Both the position numbers and the translations under genes were made by a program. A stretch of DNA of 64,000 bases from Diacronema lutheri (Eukaryota; Haptophyta; Pavlovophyceae; Pavlovales; Pavlovaceae). The stretch's first letter is position 1. Each line of letters opens with the position of its first letter. Shown here in pieces: positions 40,216 to 49,454 of the stretch. The stretch spans positions 930,001 to 994,000 of the forward strand of contig JAGTXO010000002.1 of the NCBI GenBank assembly GCA_019448385.1. Reading direction: 5' to 3'. The notes beneath the pieces are model-generated. The model searched no databases and had not been told where the DNA came from. It saw only the letters and a program-made list of their open reading frames with translations.

Positions 40216-41840
40216 TTAAGCGTCCGTGCTCGCCCACAGCGTCGCCATCCACAAGATGCGCGCTGGAGCCATCCAAGCAGGGCTCTGCCTGCTCGGCTTC
40301 CGCAAGGCAACTTGGGCCGCGGACAGCGGACAGCGGACGGCGTGCGCGTGCGAGGTGCGAAAGGAGGAAGGAGGTAGGGAGAGTGGTGTGTGTGTGGGGG
40401 GGGGGGGGGGGGGGGGGGAGGGCACAGCGGCCGCCGGAGACGAGGACGCACTCACCGCTGTTGGCAATGCGCGCGTCACGGAGACAACTTGGCGGGCCTC
40501 GCGCGCAGCTGGGCCGATCGCCGCCGTAGAGATGTCTGCAGCCGTCTCCGCGATGCCGATCGTCGCATCTGTTGGCACCGCTGCCATCTGCCGCACCCGC
40601 GGCCAGGCTGCCGGCAAGGTCGGCGCGTCGGGCTCCGAGCTCGGCCACGCAGACGATGCGGCCGACGGCGGTGACGCTAAGCCCAGCGCCGGGTCCAACG
40701 GCTCCACGTCGAGCCGGCTGTAAAAGAGCATGCTCGCACCACTTGCCCACGCCAGCGCGTCGGACTCTGGCACGTTGTAGATCTGCGCGGGCAACGCGCG
40801 TGCGTGCGGCAGGCGCGCGCGCGAGCTTTCAGGCCACGCGCGCGTGCCGCGCGGGAGGACGGGGCGGTTGCGGCTGCGCTCGACCGCCGGTCGCGGCACC
40901 GAGCGACCGTGCGCGCCGCCGCACGTTGTAGTCGTCGCACGGAAGCCAAGCCTCGTTGCGGAGCACGATGGCGACAAGGTGCCCGCTCATCGGCCCCTCG
41001 CCCACGTGCACCACGCCGGCGACGAGGAGGTGGTCGCGCCCGCCGAGTAGCAGCCGCGGCGCGCACACGAGCGCGCGGTTTTTCTTGCACTGCGGGCCAT
41101 TGCCGCGCGTCGTGCGCGGCGCCTCGACAGCAATGCTGGCTGGCGTGAGCACGCCCGAGTGGCACGCGTTCGTGTGGCCATCCCGCGGCGGCCCAGCGGC
41201 GCCCCCCAGAGCGTGTGCAAGCGCGCGCGCCGCATCGCCGCCGACGCTGACGAGTACGGCGATGCCCTCGCCGGACTCTGAAGGCACGGCGATCTGCTCG
41301 AGCACTGGCCCGACGCGTGTGTCGGCTTCGAAGGCCGCAGCGAGCCCGGGCACTCGGCCGAGCAGCAACCGGAAGAACTCAGCGGCATCCTGCGGCGTCC
41401 TTCGCGCGCCACGGCCCGAGATGACGTCGATGACGGACACAAGACACAGCCGTGTCGGCGCCTTGGTGTCCTCGATCAGCGTGCCAAAGTCCCGAAAACG
41501 CGCCCTCTCGACGCTGTTGGCACGGCGCGAAGCGGAGCGAAGCATCGCACGGAGCACGTTCAGGGCGAAGAGCGATTGCATAAGGACGTCGTGTAGCACG
41601 CGTTGCCCTCGTTCTTCGCGCCTGCGCCGCGCCGCGCAGCGCCGGGTGTGCGGGGTGCGCACGCACGGTTTGCGGCGGGATGGAGGGAGGCTGGCTGGGC
41701 GCGCGCCGAGCCCGGCAAGCCGTGCAGGCGCTCACCACGCGGCACGCCGGGCACTCTCACCGGCCACATCGGGCCGTCAAACGCGTCTTCCACAGGCTGC
41801 CGACCGACGACGTAAAACTTGCTCAAGGCGCTGCGCCGTG
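40216..41840 (-). pseudogene. USP-type (C19) deubiquitinase-like gene with one frameshift
   Basis: The Cys box is KNEGNACYTTSL near 41600. Right after it the frame changes (about 41585) and continues MQSLFALNVLRAML. Further motifs: RRTPQDAAEFFRLLLGR, then VAGVVHVGEGPMSGHLVAIV, AWLPCDDYN, then across an intron (40924-40783) IYNVPESDALAWASGASMLF and YSR. A second intron 40455-40285 has a GTGAGTGCG donor and a C tract; the last exon ends at 40216. Catalytic Cys, His and Asp are all visible, so the domain was functional recently. A single base change restores the frame; it could be an assembly error. The N-terminal exon includes FYVVGRQPVEDAFDGPMWP (about 41765-41830). USPs remove ubiquitin; a protease in a mobile-element neighbourhood is notable. 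Confidence 0.72.
40396..40420. repeat. G homopolymer tract (C on coding strand) in USP-like intron
   Basis: About 22 G after GTGTGTGTGT on plus. It lies inside the second intron of the USP-like gene, thus a C tract on its coding strand. Confidence 0.9.
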
Positions 41841-42324
41841 CACGCGCCATGCGCGCGCTGTTGCGGGCTACGCAGAAGGGACGACGGGGGAATTGGCGAG
41901 CGAGGGTTGGGCGCAGATCAGCGTGGTGGCGCGGCAAGACGAGCGCGCGCCGGGCGTCTGGCGCGGAGGCGCCCCGCGCGAGGACGCGAGCCGCTTCTCG
42001 CACCGGACGGGCGCCCACGCGCAAGCCGGCTTTCGAGGGCTGGTGGATGGTGGCAGATGCCGAAACGGACACATGGAATGATGCGTCGGCGGCGCGAGCG
42101 CGGGACGATCTTGCCCGGGCAATTGTGCGCACGCTGCCAGCGCGCGTATGCGTGCGCATGCAGCGGGCGGCGCGCACGTTGCGCGTGACGGGGCGCCGAG
42201 CGGCACACCGGCGGGGACGCGCTCGCCGCTGCCGTGGCATCGTACGCTGCCTGCGTGCTGGCCCGCACGCACGTTGCCGGCGCGAGGGGACGGCGAGTGC
42301 GCCTCGGCCGAACAGGCGCGAGCG

Positions 42325-42744
42325 TTACGCCCGAGCGCGTGGCCGGGCCCCGCCGACTGCACGCAGCGCCGGCCCAGGCGCGCACCCGCCCGACGCGGAT
42401 TTGGACGACGCATCGAACGGCACGCCGAGCGTCTGCGCCCGCCTCGCGGCCGGTCGCGCCGGCCCCTCTTCGGCTCGAGGCCGCACGTCCGCCGCGCGCC
42501 GCTTCGGCGCGCGGCGCGGCGCTCCCGGAACGCGCATGGCACACGCGCGGTGCGCGGGCACGCCCGCAACGCGCCATTCCAGCGCGAGCAGTTCGGCAAG
42601 CTTGCAGCGCGCGAGCAGCCGGGCATGTGCCGCGGAAACACAGTTCGCTGTGTGCGCCGGCCGCGACGACACGGCGTAGCGGCGCGAGGCTGGCCGCCGG
42701 GGCCACGGGCGTACTGCCGTGGCGCGACGCCATGGTATGAGCAT
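42325..42744 (-). CDS. Hypothetical ORF upstream of the USP-like gene
   Basis: 139 residues from ATG 42744. The segment ARLLARCKLAELLALEWRVA followed by GVPAHRACAMRVPGAP and TLGVPFDASSKSASGG is more protein-like than its surroundings. It could be the N-terminal exon of the USP-like gene or the distal, decayed tail of the helicase gene. No domain recognised. Confidence 0.25.
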   Translation of the reverse strand: MLIPWRRATAVRPWPRRPASRRYAVSSRPAHTANCVSAAHARLLARCKLAELLALEWRVAGVPAHRACAMRVPGAPRRAPKRRAADVRPRAEEGPARPAARRAQTLGVPFDASSKSASGGCAPGPALRAVGGARPRARA

Positions 42745-43379
42745 TAAATTCATCGGGGGGTGGGGTGGGGGGGGGGGGGGGCGCGTTGTGCGCGCTCGGC
42801 GCGCGAGTGGTGCCAGTGGCGGGCGAGCCTCGTCGCCCACGGAGCCCGCCCCCGGCTCGGCGGCGCGCCGCCTGCTCGCCGGGTCGCGCACCGCCGTCGC
42901 CGCCGCTGCGCGCTTGCCCAGCTTGCCGGCAGGCGGCAGGCGGCGGCGACGGCGGCGGCGGCGGCTGCGGCGCGAGCGCGACGCCGGGCGGCGGCAGCGC
43001 CGACGGCACGCGCGTGGCGGCGACCCACGCGGCGGCGGGCGGCGCGCCGGCTTGAGGCCCCTGCACGCCGGCCGCATTGGCGCCGCCCTGCGCGCCCGCG
43101 AAGGGCGCGCAGGTACGCGGGCCGGTCGCGCGGCGCGCGGTGCTGGCGAGCATCCGCCGGCTGCGCGTCGGCGCGAGCGGCGCGGCGGGCGTCGCGCCGG
43201 CGGGTGCTGGCCAGCACCGCGCGCCGGCGGCGCGCCCGCCGCCAGCGCGCCGCCCGCCGCCGGCGCCGCGCGCGCCGTCCGCGCCGCGCCCGCCGCGCTC
43301 GCCGCCACCGCGCGCCGCCGCCGCGCATTCGCGCGCGGCGGCGACGGCGGCCGCGGCGAGCGCCGCCGCCGCCGCCTCG
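42745..43379. other. Low-complexity Ala/Pro/Arg-coding DNA with a G tract
   Basis: Follows the last helicase motif on the minus strand. Frames on both strands are Ala-, Pro- or Arg-rich. A run of about 20 G interrupted by a T is at 42756-42781. No gene can be supported. Confidence 0.5.
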
Positions 43380-45758
43380 CCACCGCTGACCGCGCGGAGC
43401 ACCTCTTTGAAGACGACGCTGCGCGTCACGAGGTCCGCGCCGAGCGCAAAGCGGACGCGCGACGTGTGCCCGACGCGCGAAGCGGCCACGTGGAGCTGGC
43501 CGTGCGTGAAGCACGGCTCGGCGAGCCACACGCCCGCGCACCCGAGCGCTTGCCCCTGCGCCTCGTTACGCCGGCCGCACCGGGGAACTGGCGGCGCATC
43601 CGCACAAGCGCGAACGTGCCGTCGTCGGGCGAGTGGTGGTCGACACGCGCGACGAGCACGGTGCTGTCGCGCCCGGCGGCCGCGCCGGGGCGTGCGCACT
43701 CGAGCAGCCGGCCGCCGGCGCGCACGCCGCGCACGATCAGCCGCGTGCCGCCGCACAGCCCCTCGCCGGGCGAGAGGTTGCGCGGCAGCATCACCACCAT
43801 CCCGGGCTTCAGGTCGAGGACGCGGTGCGGCATCTGCGCGTGCTCGAGCGAGTAAGGGAACTCGACCGACGCCAGCGCAATCTGCCCGCCCGCCATGTCG
43901 TCGCGCCAGCTCGTCCGCCGACGCGCACCTCGCCGCCGCGCCCGGGAAGCGGCCGATCACCAGCCAGTTGATCCGCGCCACGTCCGTCTGCTTGGCGCAG
44001 AGCACCGCGCGGTCGCACAGCGAGCCGTCGTCGGTCCAACACGTCGCGCCGTGGACAAAGTCGTCACGAGCTCCGTCGGGTAGGCCGAGCCCACGCGGAT
44101 GGGGACGCCGCCGACGGCCTCGGGCAGCTGCACGGGATCGAGCGGGAATGCGCCGGGCATGGCCCCGGCCGCCGGCACCGCCGCGGGAACGGCGCCGTCG
44201 CCGGGGCTGCGCAGCAGCTCCGCCCACTCGCCCGCGCCGAGCGCGTCGCCCGTGTCGCGCGCCGCGCTCGAGGCGCGAACGTTCTCGACCAAGGCGTGCT
44301 GCCGATCGTGCTGCCACGGCGCCGAGTACTTGAGGCAGGAGCGCACGATCTGCGCGCGCGAGCCGCGCCGCACCACCGGCAAGCACTGGCGAAAGTCGCC
44401 GGCGAGCAGCAGCGTCTCGCCGCCGAAGCGCTCGTCGACGCCCGTCACGTCGCGCAAACACCGATCAGGCGAGTCGAGGTGGCACCGCGTCTGCATCGGC
44501 GCCTCGTCCCACACGACCAGCCGCCGCGGCGGCCAGGGAGCGCCCGCGCTCGGAGCGCGGCACGCCATTGAACGGCTTGCCCGTCGGAGTCGGCACCGCC
44601 GGGCACCTTGAAGGTCAAGTGGAAGGTGCGGCCGTCGGGCAGCAGCGTGGCGGCGACGCCCGAGGACGCGCCCACGACGACCGCGTGCCCATCCGCGCGC
44701 ACGGCGGCGATAATGGCGCGCTCGACGAACGTCTTGCCCGTTCCGCCCGGCGCGTCGCAAAGATGCAGCCGGTTGCCCACGCCGCGCAGCGCCGATTTGA
44801 CGACCGCGCCGTGGAGCGCGCACTGCTGGCCGCCCTCGGCCATCGCCGCGCGCGCCGCCGCCGCGCTCGCAGCCCGCTCGGCGCGATGGTAGCCCTGCGC
44901 GCGCGCGAGCTCGCGCCCGCCCGGCCCGGCCGGCGCGCGCGCCGTGCGCAGACCGGCCACCGCCGCGAGCGCCGCCGCGCGCTCGCGCTCGTCGGGCACG
45001 TACAGCCCCGTGGAGTCGAACGTGTCGGCCCAGGCGGGCACGCCGTACGAGGCGAAGGCGTCCGAGCCGGGCTGCGGCCGCTGCTCGGCGCGCTTCAGGA
45101 GCATGACCCCGCACACGTTCCACTTGGTGCCAAACATCGAGCCCGTGAGCCCCGTGTAGACGCGGTCGAGCTGCGTGGCGATGGCGCAGACGTCCTCGTG
45201 CCGGATCTCGTCGACCGGTTCGCGCCGCGCGTCGACGAGCGGCACGACGCGCTCGGAGCCCGCCCACGTGAACGTGCGCGTCGACATGTTCAGCCGCGTG
45301 TGCGCGAGCGTGTCGTCCTCGTACTTGGGCTTGACGGCGGGCGAGAGCTTGCCGCGCACCTCCTCCTTCGAGAGGCCGCGCGTGTTGAGCAGCTCCTTCT
45401 GGCGCGCGTGCACCGTCTCGACGCGCTGATCGTCGATGGCGCGCAGGGCGCCAAAGTAGGCGTCCATCTGCGCGAGCGGCGCGCCTTCAATCGGCAGCTC
45501 CTTGTCGGTCACGCCGGCCGTGTACGCCGCCTTGTCGACGTCCGTCGGCCCGTACATGGTGCCAAAGTTGCCGTCGCCCGTGAGCTCGGGCCAGTCGACG
45601 ACGCAGGGCGGCGAGACGAAGGCGAGCGCGCGGCGCGACGGCCCGTAGCTCAGCTTGTCGACCGTGCGCGCCTGCTCGCTCGGCTTGACCGGCCGCGTGC
45701 TCACGATCTCGCAGTTGGCGAGCGCCGCGTCGAAGGCGCGCAGGTCGATGGCGGCCAT
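43380..45758 (-). pseudogene. Helitron-type PIF1 helicase with ssDNA-binding-like N-terminus, frame-broken
   Basis: Starts MAAIDLRAFDAALANCEIVS at 45758. Residues ~25-220 (KLSYGPSRRALAF, VDWPELTGDGNFGTMYGPTD, GLTGSMFGTKWNVCGVML) resemble the ssDNA-binding proteins of large algal DNA viruses (DUF5871-like). The helicase follows: LCDAPGGTGKTFV (Walker A), VVWDEAPMQT, PDRCLRDVTG, FGGETLLLAGDFRQCLPVV, DRAVLCAKQTDVARIN, LPRNLSPGEGLCGGTRLIV, NEAQGQALG, HGQLHVAASRV. These match the PIF1-like helicase of Helitrons. The motifs lie in different frames; changes are needed near 44530, 44050, 43905 and 43590. No HUH/Rep nuclease is seen. The TTG-started extension to 45830 is not used. Confidence 0.78.
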
Positions 45759-46233
45759 GGTCGTTGTGCGCGGGAGATCACGCTGCAGGCGGCTCCACAG
45801 TAGGTTCGAGAAAAAAAAAAGCTGGGCCAACGGTCAGTCGAGCGCCACAAGCAATCCTCGGGAGCCGGTGGCCCAACCCAACCCAACGATCTTCGTCGCC
45901 ACCCTTCGCGCGTTTTCCGTTCGCGCCCAAGCAGACAATGAGACCACAATCTCGGTGCTGCTCGGCGCGATGATGGGCCTCAGCGGCTCGGTGGCGATCG
46001 TGCTCTACGTGCGCGCGCGACGTCGCGAGGTGCAGCACGGGCGCGTGGCGACGCCGCGCATCATCCAGCGCCAGCTCGAGCTGCAGCTGCCGTGGGGCCG
46101 GCCGGACGAGGCATCCGTCGCCTCGCGTGCCGAAACGCCGGGCGTCGAGGCCGCGTCGCGCTCGGTGCGCGACGCGGCGCCCGAGCCGGACCCGGACGAG
46201 GGCTACGTGCGCGTGGCGAGCGCGGCGTTCTGA
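45747..46233 (+). CDS. Hypothetical single-TM protein
   Basis: The C-terminal 100 residues look real: NETTISVLLGAMMGLSGSVA then IVLYVRARRREVQHGRV, RQLELQLPWGRPDEAS and an acidic end PEPDPDEGYVRVASAAF. One TM helix is followed by a basic stop-transfer sequence. The start is uncertain: ATG 45747 would overlap the antisense start of the helicase gene by 12 bp and give a basic, possibly organelle-targeting N-terminus; ATG 45970 lies within the TM. No family recognised. The unbroken frame contrasts with the decayed helicase beside it. Confidence 0.4.
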
Positions 46234-46317
46234 GGCGCGCACGACGTCGCCCAGCCAGAGCAGCCCGGGGCGGGGCGAGTCCGGCTGCGCGGAGGTCCGG
46301 CTCGAGCGGGCGGGCGC

Positions 46318-46662
46318 CATGCTCTGAGGCGCCGCCGCTTTCTAAAAGGGTGTAGGGTGTAGGGTGTAGGATGCAAAACAAGCCCTCCCCACATTTGGGC
46401 CCGACGTCATTCCTTCTTCGAAGCCGTGACGTTACTCACATACGAGTACCTTTACTTAGTGTAGGATGTATCTATTCTCTAGGTATTTGCATAGTGTAGG
46501 GTGTAGGATAAGTACGGTTATGAAAGTCCCATAGGGGGGAGAAGGAATGACGCTGTGACGAAAGAAGGAATGACGTCGGGCCCAGATGTGGGGAGGGCTT
46601 GTTTTGCATCCTACACCCTACACCCTACACCCTTTTGAAAAGCGGCGGCGCCTCAGAGCATG
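46318..46662. mobile_element. MITE-like element, copy 1
   Basis: About 345 bp with long terminal inverted repeats: TCTAAAAGGGTGTAGGGTGT at the left is mirrored by CACCCTACACCCTTTTGAAA at the right. The TIR extends inward through GCAAAACAAGCCCTCCCCAC and GGGCCCGACGTCATTCCTTC (about 80 bp). The AT-rich core contains TACTCACATACGAGTACC and further TGTAGGG/TGTAGGAT heptamers. There is no ORF, so it is a nonautonomous element. The base composition is far more AT-rich than the window. Confidence 0.85.
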
Positions 46663-46869
46663 GCGGCTCGACAGCATGGCGCCTATACAGCATGGCGTCG
46701 TCCAGCGTCACGCCGCGTCGTGGTCCTGCCGCTCCTCCGTGGCGCACGGATGGCGCTCCTCCGTGACGCAGCCGAACGACGTCGCGGCGTCACGGCCCGG
46801 GCGCATTCGCCATCCTGGACGCCACGCTGGACGACGCCATGCTGTCGAGGCGCCATGCTGTCGAGCCGC

Positions 46870-47200
46870 CATGCTCCGAGGCGCCGCCGCTTTCTAAAAG
46901 GGTGTAGGGTGTAGGGTGTAGGATGCAAAACAAGCCCTCCCCACATTTGGGCCCGACGTCATTCCTTCTTTCGTCACAGCGTCATTCCTTCTCCCCCCTA
47001 TGGGACTTTCATAACCGTACTTATCCTACACCCTACACTATGCAAATACCTAGAGAATAGATACATCCTACACTAAGTAAAGGTACTCGTATGTGAGTAA
47101 CGTCACGGCTTCGAAGAGGAATGACGTCGGGCCCAAATGTGGGGAGGGCTTGTTTTGCATCCTACACCCTACACCCTACACCCTTTTAGAAAGCGGCGCC
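46870..47200. mobile_element. MITE-like element, copy 2, inverted relative to copy 1
   Basis: Near-identical reverse complement of copy 1, including the core (GTAACGTCACGGCTTCGAAG side now at the right). It differs by small indels, for example CTTCTTTCGTCACAGCG against the copy 1 complement. With copy 1 it makes a palindrome of about 880 bp. The spacer 46663-46869 also ends in inverted GACAGCATGGC / GCCATGCTGTC motifs. Confidence 0.85.
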
Positions 47201-47615
47201 GAAGGTGGGAGGATGCCACCCGTATGCGCGCGTTTGAACGTGCGCGGACGGCCGTTGGCTTCGCGCCCTTTCGCCCACGGTTTGCGCGCCAACGGACCAG
47301 TCCTCCGCGGGCGCCGCGCATCGTCTCAGGGGCGGTCGGTGTGGTACGCCGCGCGCATCGTCAGCGCCGCGGCGTCGAGCTCGGCGAGCGAGGGCGCGTA
47401 CGTGACGCCGCTCAGCACCTCGTCCGCGCCCGCCCTCGTCGCGCTCGCCGCCTCCGCAGTGCGCGCAGGCGGCTTCGTGACGGCACGCGAGGCCACGCCG
47501 CGCGCCGCAGGTGCCTTCGCGCGCTGCATCGTCTGTCTGCCGGTCCGACGCGCTCTGCTCTGAACGAACGGACGGCACGCCCGACGAGATCTCGTCGCGT
47601 GCACGCTCGCACAGC

Positions 47616-48448
47616 ATGTACCCCCAGAACGTCTCCGAGCTGCTGCCCGACGAGATCTTCGGCGACGAGCTGCTCGTCGACCGGCACTACCGCGTGCGCA
47701 TCCTTCAGCGCGTCGCCCGCCGCCGCGATGCGGCCGAGGCCAACTTTTGGCTCGACGGCGGGCCCGCCGACTCGGTCGTCGGCGCGTGCATGTGCGGCCG
47801 AATCTACGCGCTCAAGTGCATGGGCCGGCTCGTCCGCGGCGCCCGGATCCTCGCGCTGCTGCGCAAAAATGTGGCGCTCGCCACGTGCCGCGCACACCTC
47901 ATGGGCCACATGCTCCAGCGCATCGTCGGCGACAGCGGCGTCGCGCGGCTGCTGCAGCTGGTTGCAGCTCGTTCGCGAGGATCACGACACGCTCAACGCC
48001 GAGCACCAGGCCTTGGAAGCACAGCATGACACCGGCCAAGTCATGCGACGGCATGTGCGCGCGCGCCGACGCGCTCTCCAAGGACCTCGCACGGGCGCAC
48101 GAGCACGCTCACAAGCTCGATGGCTATCTGGTGTGGTGCAGCGAGCGCCTCGGTGAGAGTGACTCTTTCAACGGAGCGCTCGAGAACCTGAACACGCGGT
48201 GCAGCATGAGATGTGCTGGCTCCACGCCGAGATGTCGTCGCTCGTTGCGAGTTCGCCCGAGGCTTACGCGAACGACAGCGAGGCCACCGACTTCAAGGAC
48301 CACGGCGTGTGCGTCGAGTTCGATGTCTTCAACCGCGACGGGGTCGAGGGCGCGCCCGTGCCCGCGACCGCGCCCACGAAGGCAGAGCCGGGCATCGAGT
48401 CCGAGTGCATCGCGCCCGCACAGGCAGAGCCGGGCAGCGAGTCCGAAG

Positions 48449-48481
<33 letters not shown>

Positions 48482-48790
48482 GGCAGAGCCGCGCACCGAG
48501 CCCAAGTGAGCCAACGTGCCGCCGAACTCGCCCAAGCTCTCGTCGGTCGACAGTCAGGCCACCGAGTACAAGACCTCCTACGCGAACTCACGTGCTCGCC
48601 ACCTGCAACGCCTCGAGTTTACGCACGCGTTCGAGTCTGTGCAGGCCGAGGTCGCTTAGCCAAAGCGCGCCAAGGTTCCGGCCACCGGCGCATCCAGCCG
48701 CTGGCTGCGCAACACGGCGGTGCGCAACACCCGCAGCTCGGCCAACGGCAAGTAGCGCGCCGGCGCAGCGCACGGTATGCCGCGGCGAGC
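47616..48790 (+). pseudogene. Frame-broken gene for an unknown coiled-coil protein
   Basis: Protein-like sequence changes frame at least twice. The first part starts MYPQNVSELLPDEIFGDELL and continues RHYRVRILQRVARRR, FWLDGGPADSVVGACMCGRI, then LRKNVALATCRAHLMGHMLQ (to about 47970). The second reads CDGMCARADALSKDLARAHE and SDSFNGALENLN (about 48035-48190). The third reads HEMCWLHAEMSSLVASSPEA and KDHGVCVEFDVFNRDGVEG (48200-48350), followed by a Glu/Pro-rich tail. The helical heptad-like segments suggest a coiled coil. The family is not recognised. Introns could explain one change, but no convincing splice pair was found. Confidence 0.5.
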
Positions 48791-49454
48791 TCAGTCGCGA
48801 AGAGTGTCCGACTGGCCGCGCCCTCCACGGGGTGCACGCGCACTCGGCGCGGTCCGGTCAGTCAGGGGGCCTCAGCTTGCGCGATGCTAGTTGCGAGCCC
48901 CCCCGGAATCCGCCATTCTATTCTACTAGGCGTAAATCACCCAAGCCCTTCCGGTCGCCCGCATTCCGGGGTCGGACCCTCCGTCGGCCCGGCTCGGGCC
49001 CTCCGTCCGCCGCGCCCGCTCGACCCCGAATTCTACTCCAAATCGGCCGGTCAGGAGGGTGTCTCGGTCCTAGGCTCGTCATAAGCCTCGCCCCGACCCC
49101 TCGAGCGCTCATTGGCTGGCTTTTAACCCTTGATTGTACGACCCGGGTCGTACTCTCAGCCTTACACTGGCCGGACCAGCCCGGACCGCGCCCTATATAG
49201 GGTGACCCAAATCTGCTGTTGGCCGATGCCCACGCGGAGGCAACGTCCGGGCGGCCCGAGCCCAAACGAGGACCGCGGCGCAACACTCTCACAAACACCG
49301 CCCGCGCATCCGACGTTTTTGCAGGACGAGCGCATGACACTGCCTTGGCTCACTGACGGCAAGGTGCAAAGGAACCCCCATGAGCCCCGCGTCCGCCTGC
49401 CGCCGAGGCGCTCCGTGCCGCCGCAGAAGTCGCGAGCTCGCCCGGCCCGCGCAG
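48791..49454. other. Intergenic region with a TATA-like palindrome
   Basis: No gene recognised. It contains CCCTATATAGGG at about 49191-49202, the only clear TATA-box-like element in the window, 250 bp from the 3' end of CCT8. No obvious gene starts downstream of it on plus, and upstream on minus lies only the broken region. It may be a promoter left from a mobile element. Confidence 0.4.

Noticed and set aside
41622-41760. Intron between GPMWP and the Cys box of the USP-like gene
   Set aside because: GT and AG are present, but its length breaks the frame, whereas the unspliced sequence is open through it; not asserted.
45200-45758. HUH/Rep nuclease domain before the helicase
   Set aside because: No HxH or YxxxY pattern was found; the segment fits an ssDNA-binding-like domain better.
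46341-46400. Telomeric or subtelomeric repeat because of GGGTGTA units
   Set aside because: Only three units occur, each within a terminal inverted repeat of a short element flanked by genes; not a telomere array.
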